Source: Prevotella sp. (lineage in GTDB: Bacteria; Bacteroidota; Bacteroidia; Bacteroidales; Bacteroidaceae). From it: 9,236 nucleotides of DNA. Positions 1-7,761 of this stretch are shown here, piece after piece. The notes below the pieces were generated by a model. That model was not told the DNA's origin and did not search any database. It was given only the letters and a program-made list of their open reading frames with translations. Position numbers and translations under genes: made by a program. The DNA is taken from assembly GCA_016291915.1 (NCBI GenBank), contig JAEEZP010000107.1:1-9236 (forward strand), in the 5' to 3' direction. Within the stretch, counting starts at the first letter, position 1. Each line of letters starts with the position of its first letter.

Positions 1-78
1 CAGAAGGCCAATGCCTGGATGGAAGAGAATATGTTCCCATTCTACCCGCAAGGGGATCTTAAAGACACAACAAAATGA
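1..78 (+). CDS. 2-oxoacid:ferredoxin oxidoreductase, probable beta (TPP-binding) subunit, C-terminal end only
   Basis: The window opens inside a reading frame that gives 25 residues ending in FPQGDLKDTTK-like sequence (it reads MEENMFPFYPQGDLKDTTK near the end) and stops at TGA 76-78. That stop overlaps the ATG of the next gene (75-77), an ATGA junction typical of translationally coupled subunits. No catalytic motif lies in this fragment, so identification rests on context. In Bacteroidales the gamma subunit of this enzyme class normally follows the TPP-binding beta subunit, and the short aromatic/proline-rich tail agrees with my recollection of those proteins. The partner complex oxidatively decarboxylates a 2-oxoacid to an acyl-CoA with ferredoxin as electron acceptor. 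The reading frame is certain; the product name is inferred. Confidence 0.65.
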   Translation, partial: QKANAWMEENMFPFYPQGDLKDTTK

Positions 79-617
79 AACAGGAGATAATTATTTCAGG
101 TTTTGGCGGACAGGGTGTGCTCTCAATGGGTAAGATCCTCGCCTATTCAGGATTGATGGAAGACAAAGAGGTAACGTGGATGCCGGCATATGGTCCGGAG
201 CAGCGTGGTGGTACCGCCAATGTGACCGTTATCGTGAGCGATGACCGTATCTCATCACCGATCCTCAGTAAATACGACATCGCTATCGTGCTGAATCAGC
301 CTTCACTCGATAAGTTCTTACCGAAGATCAAACCGGGTGGTATCCTGATATACGACAGTTATGGTATCATCAACCCACCACAGCGTGACGATATCAATGT
401 ATATTGTATCAATGCGATGGACAAGGCTGCTGAGATGAAGAATTCAAAGGTGTTCAACATGATCATTCTCGGCGGACTCCTTCAGGTGTGCCCGGTTGTC
501 AGTGACAAGGGCGTGGAGAAAGCCTTGTTTAAGACACTGCCTGAGCGTCACCATGGACTGATACCTCTGAACATGGAGGCCATCAAGGCAGGTAGAGAGA
601 TTATTACTAAGTTGTAA
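75..617 (+). CDS. 2-oxoacid:ferredoxin oxidoreductase, gamma subunit
   Basis: This is a complete 180-residue protein of the pyruvate/ketoisovalerate ferredoxin oxidoreductase gamma family (POR gamma domain, PF01558) and is about the usual length for a free-standing gamma subunit. It shows the family's glycine-rich N-terminal motif GFGGQGVL (residues 9-16) and the conserved PAYGPEQRGG segment (about 37-46). The subunit forms part of a cytoplasmic complex converting a 2-oxoacid plus CoA to acyl-CoA, CO2 and reduced ferredoxin in anaerobic metabolism. The start is fixed by the ATGA overlap with the preceding frame, which implies coupled translation. The sequence does not tell whether the substrate is 2-oxoglutarate (korC) or branched-chain 2-oxoacids (vorC/vorA), so no symbol is given. 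It appears to be the last gene of its operon, because a strong hairpin follows about 20 nt after the stop. Confidence 0.92.
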   Translation: MKQEIIISGFGGQGVLSMGKILAYSGLMEDKEVTWMPAYGPEQRGGTANVTVIVSDDRISSPILSKYDIAIVLNQPSLDKFLPKIKPGGILIYDSYGIINPPQRDDINVYCINAMDKAAEMKNSKVFNMIILGGLLQVCPVVSDKGVEKALFKTLPERHHGLIPLNMEAIKAGREIITKL

Positions 618-637
618 TCTTTTATCTTATAAACCAT

Positions 638-674
638 TGGCGGCAGTATGAGGGAAATCTTTATACTGCCGCTA
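638..674 (+). terminator. Hairpin, probable transcription terminator of the oxidoreductase operon
   Basis: The arms GCGGCAGTAT (640-649) and ATACTGCCGC (663-672) are perfectly complementary over 10 bp. G-U/A-U pairs extend the stem outward to 638/674, and further pairs extend inward toward a small loop near 654-658. It starts about 20 nt after the gamma-subunit stop codon and is followed by AU-rich sequence (TATTATATATAATAA) rather than a clean U tract. It also separates the housekeeping operon from the signalling locus. Terminator function is inferred from position and structure. Confidence 0.75.
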
Positions 675-738
675 TTATATATAATAAGGTGTATAAAGAA
701 TTGCGAGGGGTTATTCAAAACAAAGGCAGTTTACTGTA

Positions 739-758
739 ATTCTTTTATAAAAAAGAAT
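739..758. repeat. Perfect 8-bp inverted repeat upstream of the sigma-factor promoter
   Basis: ATTCTTTT (739-746) and AAAAGAAT (751-758) form a perfect inverted repeat with the 4-nt spacer ATAA. Its right half falls about 20 nt before the -7 element at 778-785, where the -33 element would be expected, and no good TTTG -33 match is visible there. It could be an operator for a dimeric regulator or simply an A/T-rich palindrome. AAAGAATT at 695-702 can pair with 738-745 as an alternative partner. Confidence 0.4.
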
Positions 759-777
759 GAATTTACAACAAATTTAC

Positions 778-785
778 TATCTTTG
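778..785 (+). promoter_or_regulatory. Bacteroidetes-type -7 promoter element for the sigma-factor gene
   Basis: TATCTTTG matches the Bacteroidetes -7 consensus TAnnTTTG exactly. Transcription would begin around 790-793, leaving a leader of under 20 nt before the ATG at 809. No convincing -33 TTTG is seen at the usual distance; that space is occupied by an inverted repeat. The consensus is established for the housekeeping sigma factor of Bacteroides, and its use here is inferred. Confidence 0.6.
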
Positions 786-808
786 CAATTTGAATGATAT
801 AATATGTC

Positions 809-1378
809 ATGAGAGAACGAATCATAAACAATCATGCAGGCGGAGAAGAATTCTCTGAGATAATGACCAGGCTATATGATGATTATTATAAAGCCTTGGT
901 GGGTTATTCCATGCAGTTTGTTGATGATCTGGATGTAGCTAAGGACATTGTACAAACTCTTTTTCAAAGGATATGGGAGCTGCATATTGACGTGCATAAT
1001 GAGTTGAAGGTCAAGGCGTATCTCTACAATGGAGTCCGCAATATGTCATTAACTACTCTGCGACGTAGAGACATAGCGGACCGGTATGTCAAGGAACAGT
1101 CATTACGGTATGAGAAATATGTCGTCAATGCAGATGGGGAAGAGGAATTTTTCACGGAGGAAGTATTCCGTCTTTTATTCAAGAAAATCGATGAACTTCC
1201 TAGGCGGCAGCGTGAGGTTTTCCTTTTGTGTATGGAAGGGAAGTCGTATAAAGAAATCGGCATGGCTTTAAATATCGGCACGGAAACGGTAAAGACACAA
1301 AAGAAAAAGGCTATTTTAAAACTGAAAAAGGAGTTGGGTGAACTGTCATTTCTCATTCTTTTGTTGTTGCCTAATTAA
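809..1378 (+). CDS. ECF (extracytoplasmic function) RNA polymerase sigma factor
   Basis: This 189-residue sigma-70-family protein has the two-domain ECF layout. Sigma region 2 spans about residues 22-88 (LYDDYYKALVGYSMQF..., DIVQTLFQRIWE). Region 4 spans about 125-176, with the helix-turn-helix around GKSYKEIGMALNIGTETVKT. The very hydrophobic tail FLILLLLP (181-188) is often seen in the Bacteroidetes ECF group tied to FecR/SusC systems. The two upstream ATGs at 794 and 804 run straight into stops, so 809 is the sensible start. The FecR-like gene follows after 70 nt, so this protein is probably the cytoplasmic target of that anti-sigma factor and the activator of the susCD-like genes downstream. 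Partner and target assignments are inferred from gene order, and the family call is firm. Confidence 0.94.
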   Translation: MRERIINNHAGGEEFSEIMTRLYDDYYKALVGYSMQFVDDLDVAKDIVQTLFQRIWELHIDVHNELKVKAYLYNGVRNMSLTTLRRRDIADRYVKEQSLRYEKYVVNADGEEEFFTEEVFRLLFKKIDELPRRQREVFLLCMEGKSYKEIGMALNIGTETVKTQKKKAILKLKKELGELSFLILLLLPN

Positions 1379-1415
1379 ATCTTTTTACAAAAGTATCCCC
1401 CAAATGGGCTTTCTA

Positions 1416-1439
1416 TGTGTTATAGAATTATAATACACA
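1416..1439. repeat. Imperfect inverted repeat before the anti-sigma gene
   Basis: TGTGTTATA (1416-1424) faces TATAATACACA (1429-1439): the TGTGT/ACACA ends and the TATA cores pair, with a small bulge between them. It sits just before the ATG at 1449 in the 70-nt gap between the sigma and anti-sigma genes, where no clear Shine-Dalgarno sequence is visible. It may be an operator, a weak RNA hairpin affecting anti-sigma translation, or chance. Confidence 0.35.
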
Positions 1440-1448
1440 GAGAGAATT

Positions 1449-2579
1449 ATGAAAAAAAATATAAACAGACTGATCTCCGATTCCCTATGGGGGACGATTA
1501 GTGATGACGACCAACGTTATCTCGATCAATTGTTGGAAAATGACCAGGAACTAAGGGAAAGGTATCAACAGTTACTAAAAAGAAAAGATCTCGTAAAGCG
1601 ATATCAGTTATATAACAGTATTGAGCCTTATGAAGGATCAAGCAGTGAACAACTAGAAAGTGAAGAAAAAAATCGCTTTGCGGGCTTTCTACGTGTTATT
1701 CTGCCATACTTCCGTTATGCAGCCATTATCATCATTCTCTTTGTGGTCGGTTCCTTGTGGTTGAACAAGAATAAGGATGAGCGCCCCACAGCTCCACAGT
1801 TGTCTGACGAGGTGTTGGCAACGATTACCCAGGCAGAACAAAGTGGAAAGAATCAGGCTGTACTTACCATCGACGGTCAGCCTGTGAAAGTGGAAAACGA
1901 AAAGACCATTCAGAAGATAGAAAAAGGTAAGACGCAAGAGCATATACTTACCACCCATCACGACTCGGAATTCTGGTTGACCCTCGATGATGGCACAAGG
2001 GTACACCTAAACTATGGCACTACACTGATATACCCCCGAAAGTTCAATGGCGACACGCGTGAGGTGGAACTCGAAGGTGAGGCTTATTTCTTTGTTGCCA
2101 AGGATACCAATCATCCGTTTGTCGTTCACACTCCTGAGGGTGATGTAAAGGTTTATGGAACAGAATTCAATATCAATACGAAGGATGATGAGGGTACTAC
2201 ACGTATCGTATTGGTCAATGGTAGTATCAGCGTAACGCCGAAGGGTGGTCGTGAACAGATGATAAGACCTAACGAGATGGCCGTCATCTCTTCCGGTGAG
2301 TGTATGTTCTCTACGGTTGATGTCGCCCCCTATGTGTCGTGGAATACCGGTATGTTTATCTTCGCCGACTGTCCGTTGGAGAAACTGATGCGGGTGCTCT
2401 CACGCTGGTATAATAAACGGGTGGAGTTCAATAGTGATGATATCCGTCAGATAGAGTTTACCGGCACGATCAACAAATACGGTGATATCTCACCGGCCCT
2501 TAAGGCTATCCATACCGTAACGGGCCTACGTATTGAGATGAAGAAAGATCTGATCATAATAAGTAAGCAATCATACTAA
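1449..2579 (+). CDS. FecR-family anti-sigma factor, membrane-anchored, with C-terminal DUF4974-like domain
   Basis: This 376-residue single-pass inner-membrane regulator has a cytoplasmic N-terminus of about 85 residues, rich in charged helices, which would hold the sigma factor. A membrane segment follows at about 87-105 (FRYAAIIIILFVVGSLW), then a periplasmic part. That part contains a FecR domain at about 165-265, with LDDGTRVHLNYGTTLIYP and EVELEGEAYFFVAKD, both highly typical of Bacteroidetes FecR proteins. A C-terminal DUF4974-like domain lies at about 302-373 (FIFADCPLEKLMRVLSRWY... FTGTINK... ALKAIHTVTGLRIE). Length and architecture match the family. It lies between the ECF sigma gene and a SusC-like receptor that carries an STN domain, so it probably relays receptor occupancy to the sigma factor, likely with regulated proteolysis. 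Family knowledge supports the relay; the specific partners are inferred from adjacency. Confidence 0.94.
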   Translation: MKKNINRLISDSLWGTISDDDQRYLDQLLENDQELRERYQQLLKRKDLVKRYQLYNSIEPYEGSSSEQLESEEKNRFAGFLRVILPYFRYAAIIIILFVVGSLWLNKNKDERPTAPQLSDEVLATITQAEQSGKNQAVLTIDGQPVKVENEKTIQKIEKGKTQEHILTTHHDSEFWLTLDDGTRVHLNYGTTLIYPRKFNGDTREVELEGEAYFFVAKDTNHPFVVHTPEGDVKVYGTEFNINTKDDEGTTRIVLVNGSISVTPKGGREQMIRPNEMAVISSGECMFSTVDVAPYVSWNTGMFIFADCPLEKLMRVLSRWYNKRVEFNSDDIRQIEFTGTINKYGDISPALKAIHTVTGLRIEMKKDLIIISKQSY

Positions 2580-2601
2580 TTAATTTGTAAACCTAAAGAT
2601 C

Positions 2602-5600
2602 ATGAAACAATTCGAAAAGACAAAACGAGTGTTCATGCTCATCCTTCTGGTCCTGTGGTCAGCAGCACCGTGGACAACGGCAGCTATGGCTCAGCAGGCC
2701 TCACAGAAGAATGTAACCCTGAACATGAAATCCGCCAATGTGAAGGATTTCTTTAGTGAAGTGACTAAGCAAACGGGCCTGAACTTTATCTGTAAGTCGG
2801 ATCTGGCCAATCAGTTGCCAAAAGTCACGGTGCAAGCAACTAACAAACCTGTGCGCCAGGTTTTGAGTACTGTATTCGCACAGTTAGGATGCAACTATGA
2901 GATTGAAGACAACTTCGTTACCGTGACTAAGAAACAAAGCGGTGGAGGTGGTACCCGTCAGGTAAAAGGTGTGGTGCGTGATGCCGACGGAGAACTGCTC
3001 ATCGGTGTGCCGGTAAGTATCGGTGACGGACGTGTGAGTACTGTTACCGATGTCAACGGAGCATACTCATTAACCATTCCTACCGACCAGACCGTATTGA
3101 AGTATACGTATGTAGGTATGGAAGATGCTTATCTTACTATTCCAAGAGGAACGAGAGACATCTCAAGAGATGTGGTGATGAAGTCGGAAAATATGTTGGG
3201 TGATGTGATGGTAACGGGTTATCAGACCATCTCTCGTGAGCGTGCTACAGGAGCGTTCGGTAAGGTTGATGCCGACCATCTTGCACAGCCAACCGCCAAT
3301 ATCGGTGAACGACTGGTTGGTTCAGTAGCTGGTTTGGCTGCCACAACGGATGCCAACGGTGATATTGCCTTCCAGATACGTGGTCTTTCTACCTTGGTCG
3401 CCTCTAACAAAGACCCGCTGTTGATTGTTGACGGATTCCCCGTGGAAGCATCTATCAACACGCTGAACCCGAATAATGTAGAGAGCATTACCGTCTTGAA
3501 GGATGCCGCTGCTGCATCTATTTGGGGTGCTAAAGCTGCCAACGGTGTGATTGTCGTTACGACAAAAGATGGTAAGGATGCCAGAAACGCCAAGGGGGGG
3601 GTGAAAGTATCGTTCAATTCTATGCTGAAATACTCTCCCAAAATTGACAATGATTACTATACGGCTAATGCATCTAACCAAGAAATAATTGACTGGCAGA
3701 TCTATACGTTTGAGAATAAGAACTTTGGTTATATGGCGCTCATTGGAGATGGTAATTCCAATAATAATCTGCGATATAACTACAACTCTTATTCCAACCT
3801 CTTTGTTATGCTGAATGAAAACCGTTTGGGGTATGTCTCTGACAGTGAGTTGAATGCCTATATCGCCAAGATCCGTACGCAGGATAACTCCCAGCAGATT
3901 AAGGACTACCTGCTTGATAATCCTTTCACACAGCAATATGACCTGAATATTGCCCAAAGCGGTGAGAAGGTCCATTCTAATATCTCAGTGATGTATGAGA
4001 ACGGTCAGCAGTATTTGAAAGGCAACAGTAGGAACAAATATACGTTCAATGCCAATGCGACGGTCAATCTGTATAAGTGGTTGGATTTCAATGTCAACGG
4101 TACGTTCTACTATAATAAGCAGAAAAACAACGGTGTAGATTTCAAGGGTCCGGCCTTTGAGTTGTTCTTCGACGAGAATGGCGACTATACTGATGTGGTA
4201 CGCTCGTATGCAAGTCTAAACGACCGTTTTTTCTATACCCCCAATATCCATCGTTATATGAACTGGGAGGCCTTCCCGTATACCGATTGGGGATACAACC
4301 CTGTACAGGAGATGCGCGGTCATGACTATACCACTAAGACGATAAACGCACGTATCCAGGGTGGATTGAACTTTAAATTGGCAAAAGGCATCAACTTTGA
4401 AACCAAGTACCAGTATGAACTGCTGAACACTGATACGCGGAATATTGATGATGAAAGCACCTGGTCAACCCGATCAACTATCAATATCGCTGCTACTTCT
4501 AACAAGACCAAGACAGGTGCTGTGACACCTAACCTGCCTGCCGGTAGTATCCTGAAGCAGAACCGTGGATATATCAATGCCTACAACTGGCGTAACCAGT
4601 TTAATCTGAACCGTACCTTTGCCGAACGCCATGAGGTCACGTTCATTGCCGGTACAGAAATATCCAACAGAGTCTATAAGACCGTTACAAACCCACCAAC
4701 CTATGGTTATAACGATGAGACACTGGCTGTAGGAAAGATCACCTCTCTTACCTATAAGAACTATTTCAACAGTAATACGACTTTCTCTAACTATGTGAAC
4801 AGCTATACATATCAGCAGGATCGCTATTTCTCAGCATATGGTAACTTGGCTTATACACTGGATGAGAAATATACACTGTCAGCTTCTGCACGTACCGATG
4901 CGTCTAACCTTATTACTGATGATCCGAGTTATCGTTATTCGCCCTTCTGGAGTGTCGGTGCTAAGTGGATGTTGTCGAAAGAGAATTTTGCGAAAGATTG
5001 GTCATGGCTTGATATGATGGCCGTACGACTCACCTATGGTTTCAATGGAAATGTGGACCGTTCTACCTCTGTACAACCGGTAATCAAGTATAATACTGCA
5101 CAGGATGTACTTTTGCAAGACTATACCGCAACAATCAGTAGCTATGGAAACTCTGCACTCCGTTGGGAGAAGACAGGAACCGTTGACTTGGGTATCGACA
5201 TGAGTATCCTCCACGGAAAACTTACTGCTAAGTTGGATATCTATAATAAGAAGGGTACCGACCTGTTGGCAACTATCAGTCTGCCTGCTGTAACAGGTGC
5301 TGCCACGAATAAGATCAATGCCGCCGAGATGACTAACCGAGGTTTTGAGTTGGAGTTAGGTACCTACCAGCGTTTCGGTGATGTGAGATGGCAAGGATCT
5401 TTGATGATTGCCTATAACAAGAACAAGATCGATAAGATGCTGCGTACTGCATATACCGGATATGAGCTTAGTGGACGCCAGGAAGACGATAGCGGTGCAT
5501 CTGCCGATGTTCGATACAGGGCCGGCTATAATGCCAACACCCTTTGGTCGTATGCATATGGTGGAATGATCAATGTCGGAACTGCTGATAACCCCGCTTA

Positions 5601-6201
5601 TTATCCATCTATCATGCAGGGTGATGAGAAGGTGGCTCTCGTTCAGAGCCAGACAGGTGACTGGAGTAATTACATGATCAACTCCGGAACATCCGTGGCA
5701 CCATGGAACTTCAGTCTTTCCAACACTTTCAGTTGGAAGAACTTCGACCTGTCATTCCTGTTCACGGGTAAGTTCGGTCATAAGTTCCGCAGATTGTCCG
5801 CCAACTATCCGATACGTACCAATATCCTTCCGAACAAGGCTATGGCAGACGTTATCGCCCAGAATGGTGATACCTACATTCCATTTGCGGCAGCACCTTA
5901 TACAGACTATGCCCTCGCATCAGAAGTTGCAAGTGATATGAACTGGTGGACACGTTATACCCGCTTTATGGATTATGGTATAGAGAGTGCTACGCTGATA
6001 CGATTCCAGGAACTCACCTTGGCTTATACACTCCCGAGAACCATCGTTGACAAGATTGGAATCGGTGGCTTGAAGATTTATCTCAAGGGAAACAATCTGC
6101 ATACTTTCACCTTTAATAAATACGACGAGGATCCGGAGTTCCCGCTCGGTACTATCCGCCCGGTGGCTGCCTATACCCTCGGATTTAATATAACCCTCTA
6201 A
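2602..6201 (+). CDS. SusC/RagA-family TonB-dependent outer-membrane receptor with N-terminal STN signalling domain
   Basis: This is a 1199-residue outer-membrane active transporter. A signal peptide covers about residues 1-30 (basic start, hydrophobic LILLVLW core, cleavage after AMA). An STN secretin/TonB short domain lies at about 38-110, followed by a GGGG linker (114-117). A carboxypeptidase-regulatory-like beta-sandwich spans about 119-195 (KGVVRDADGELLIGVPVSI). A TonB-box-like stretch, DVMVTGY (201-207), precedes the plug domain at about 208-324, which has the SusC hallmarks LLIVDGFPV, VESITVLKDAAAASIWGAKA and ANGVIVVTTK. The rest is an aromatic- and Asn/Asp-rich beta-barrel ending in LGFNITL. 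It imports a ligand using TonB energy with the SusD-like lipoprotein encoded 13 nt downstream. The STN domain, absent from plain SusC transporters, fits control by the upstream FecR/sigma pair. The frame is intact, but a run of eight G at 3594-3601 encodes K331-G-G-V334. The substrate is unknown. Confidence 0.96.
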   Translation: MKQFEKTKRVFMLILLVLWSAAPWTTAAMAQQASQKNVTLNMKSANVKDFFSEVTKQTGLNFICKSDLANQLPKVTVQATNKPVRQVLSTVFAQLGCNYEIEDNFVTVTKKQSGGGGTRQVKGVVRDADGELLIGVPVSIGDGRVSTVTDVNGAYSLTIPTDQTVLKYTYVGMEDAYLTIPRGTRDISRDVVMKSENMLGDVMVTGYQTISRERATGAFGKVDADHLAQPTANIGERLVGSVAGLAATTDANGDIAFQIRGLSTLVASNKDPLLIVDGFPVEASINTLNPNNVESITVLKDAAAASIWGAKAANGVIVVTTKDGKDARNAKGGVKVSFNSMLKYSPKIDNDYYTANASNQEIIDWQIYTFENKNFGYMALIGDGNSNNNLRYNYNSYSNLFVMLNENRLGYVSDSELNAYIAKIRTQDNSQQIKDYLLDNPFTQQYDLNIAQSGEKVHSNISVMYENGQQYLKGNSRNKYTFNANATVNLYKWLDFNVNGTFYYNKQKNNGVDFKGPAFELFFDENGDYTDVVRSYASLNDRFFYTPNIHRYMNWEAFPYTDWGYNPVQEMRGHDYTTKTINARIQGGLNFKLAKGINFETKYQYELLNTDTRNIDDESTWSTRSTINIAATSNKTKTGAVTPNLPAGSILKQNRGYINAYNWRNQFNLNRTFAERHEVTFIAGTEISNRVYKTVTNPPTYGYNDETLAVGKITSLTYKNYFNSNTTFSNYVNSYTYQQDRYFSAYGNLAYTLDEKYTLSASARTDASNLITDDPSYRYSPFWSVGAKWMLSKENFAKDWSWLDMMAVRLTYGFNGNVDRSTSVQPVIKYNTAQDVLLQDYTATISSYGNSALRWEKTGTVDLGIDMSILHGKLTAKLDIYNKKGTDLLATISLPAVTGAATNKINAAEMTNRGFELELGTYQRFGDVRWQGSLMIAYNKNKIDKMLRTAYTGYELSGRQEDDSGASADVRYRAGYNANTLWSYAYGGMINVGTADNPAYYPSIMQGDEKVALVQSQTGDWSNYMINSGTSVAPWNFSLSNTFSWKNFDLSFLFTGKFGHKFRRLSANYPIRTNILPNKAMADVIAQNGDTYIPFAAAPYTDYALASEVASDMNWWTRYTRFMDYGIESATLIRFQELTLAYTLPRTIVDKIGIGGLKIYLKGNNLHTFTFNKYDEDPEFPLGTIRPVAAYTLGFNITL

Positions 6202-6214
6202 TCCTATATATACA

Positions 6215-7756
6215 ATGAAAAAGTATTTCAATATATTCGTTATACTGCTGGCTGCAGTAGTCTTCACCGCCTGTGACGACTATTTGGATGTGAAGCCATC
6301 GAAAAGTACCAGCCTTACCGTTGAGACCGGAGAACAGCTGAATGCAATGCTGAATGCTTATTCCGTGTATTATCTGGAGCAAAGTCCTTGGCTTATCAAT
6401 GCTTCCGATGATCAGCGCTGTGATACTGAGTGGTTTGAGATTACCGGATCAAGTGATTGTGAAGGCTATAGTACTGAATCGCTGAGCTATGCGCTTTGGG
6501 GTACAAACATTATTCCTGATCTGACCGATACAAACTGGAAACACGAGTATCAGAAGATATTCTACGCCAATACCATCTTGGAGAAGGCTGATAAGGTATC
6601 TGGTCTTTCTAGCAGTGAGCGTGAGGACATCAAGCGTGAGGCACGTTTCATCCGTGCTATCAGCAGCTGGTATCTCGCACAGGTATATTGCGTGCCTCTC
6701 GTTCCAGGCAATGAGAACAAACAAGGTATTGTATTGAAAACCTCCACCGACTTCGGTGAGTCGGTAAAGCGTGCTTCTTTGAAAGAAACGTACGACTTTA
6801 TCGAGGCTGACCTGCAAGAAGCACTGAAGATAGAAAAGCCTTTTGCAAGAATCGGTAATACCAACCGTTGGAATTCCGTACGTGCCAACAAGGCTGCCGT
6901 CAATGGTTTTGCTGCCCGCTTCTATCTCTATCTGAATGACTATGAGAAGGCGCTCAACTACGCTAATGCAGCACTGAGTGCACATAATCAACTGGTTGAC
7001 TATAACACAGAGATGAAGAATATGGATTCTCCTACTACCGTGACCATTAATGGCAAGAGTGAGACCATCATCTTCCCATATACTTACGAGGGAGGCGCCA
7101 ATAATGTCAATGAGCGGATGCTTGAGTGGAAAGAGATGACTTACTTCCGTATGCAAGAGGATAAGAACTGGTGGATGATGCCGAGTGAATCATTGTTGGC
7201 ACTCTATGACAAGACTTATGACTTGCGTTACAAATACCACTTCATCCCGAACTATTCTTTCATCAACACGATTTCAACTCCACTGATGGGTTATGTGTTC
7301 TGGTGGAAAGACAGGTTGCCTTCCGGTCCCACCACAGCTGAAATGCTGTTGACCAAGGCTGAGTGTGAGGCTCGTCTGGGTAATGTACAAGCAGCTATGA
7401 CAACAGTCAATACACTTCGTGCAGCCCGAATGGACAAGAATGCTCCGGCCAATGTCATCAACTTATCTGCTACCAGCAAGGAGGATGCCGTTAAGAAGAT
7501 TCTGGAGGAGCGTCGCCGTGAGATGCCTTTCGTACGCAGATTCATGGATATCCGTCGTCTGAACTCCAATAACGACTCGTTTGATGATGTGGGAGCACTA
7601 ACCAAATCGTTCTATGGTTTCTCTTTGACGAATATCGACAAGAGTTCGAAGAAGACTTACACCTTAGAGATGAATTCAGACAAGTATGCTTGTCCGCTGC
7701 CAAAGACAGAGTTTGAGGTAAGCGACTTCGTTATCGATCAGAATATCTATCAGTAA
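6215..7756 (+). CDS. SusD/RagB-family surface nutrient-binding lipoprotein
   Basis: This 513-residue SusD homologue has a lipoprotein signal of about 19 residues with lipobox FTAC (Cys20). Two acidic residues follow (CDDYLDVKPS); an acidic stretch near the lipidated Cys resembles surface-export signals of Bacteroidetes lipoproteins. The N-terminal SusD-like region includes the helical signature REARFIRAISSWYLAQVY (141-158) and TPR-like helices (NDYEKALNYANAAL, 241-254). The C-terminal SusD/RagB region includes AEMLLTKAECEARLGN (375-390) and EERRREMPFVRRFMDIRRL (431-449), close to the canonical pattern. The protein should lie on the cell surface as a lid over the SusC barrel and bind the nutrient. 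The 13-nt gap to the susC-like gene indicates co-transcription. An aromatic patch (TYFRMQEDKNWW, about 309-320) could contribute to ligand binding, but that is speculative. Family membership does not reveal whether the ligand is a glycan or a peptide. Confidence 0.95.
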   Translation: MKKYFNIFVILLAAVVFTACDDYLDVKPSKSTSLTVETGEQLNAMLNAYSVYYLEQSPWLINASDDQRCDTEWFEITGSSDCEGYSTESLSYALWGTNIIPDLTDTNWKHEYQKIFYANTILEKADKVSGLSSSEREDIKREARFIRAISSWYLAQVYCVPLVPGNENKQGIVLKTSTDFGESVKRASLKETYDFIEADLQEALKIEKPFARIGNTNRWNSVRANKAAVNGFAARFYLYLNDYEKALNYANAALSAHNQLVDYNTEMKNMDSPTTVTINGKSETIIFPYTYEGGANNVNERMLEWKEMTYFRMQEDKNWWMMPSESLLALYDKTYDLRYKYHFIPNYSFINTISTPLMGYVFWWKDRLPSGPTTAEMLLTKAECEARLGNVQAAMTTVNTLRAARMDKNAPANVINLSATSKEDAVKKILEERRREMPFVRRFMDIRRLNSNNDSFDDVGALTKSFYGFSLTNIDKSSKKTYTLEMNSDKYACPLPKTEFEVSDFVIDQNIYQ

Positions 7757-7761
7757 TCGAA

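Noticed and set aside
618..808. Possible small gene or tRNA in the gap between the oxidoreductase and sigma genes
   Set aside because: I see no tRNA-like arms and no convincing small coding frame; the gap is accounted for by a terminator hairpin and a promoter region.
1024..1356. Minus-strand 110-codon frame opposite the sigma-factor gene, and a plus-strand 61-codon frame at 1086-1271
   Set aside because: Both are shadows of the clear ECF sigma-factor gene in other frames, with low-complexity, unconvincing translations.
3322..3975. Long antisense open frame (217 codons) opposite the susC-like gene, plus other minus-strand frames at 3222-3650, 6449-7156 and 7291-7605
   Set aside because: They lie entirely opposite strongly coding plus-strand genes, show no recognisable motif or signal, and are explained by codon bias of the sense gene.
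6338..6360. Repeated CTGAATGC near the start of the susD-like gene
   Set aside because: It encodes the LNAMLNA stretch typical of SusD N-termini, so the repeat follows from the protein sequence.
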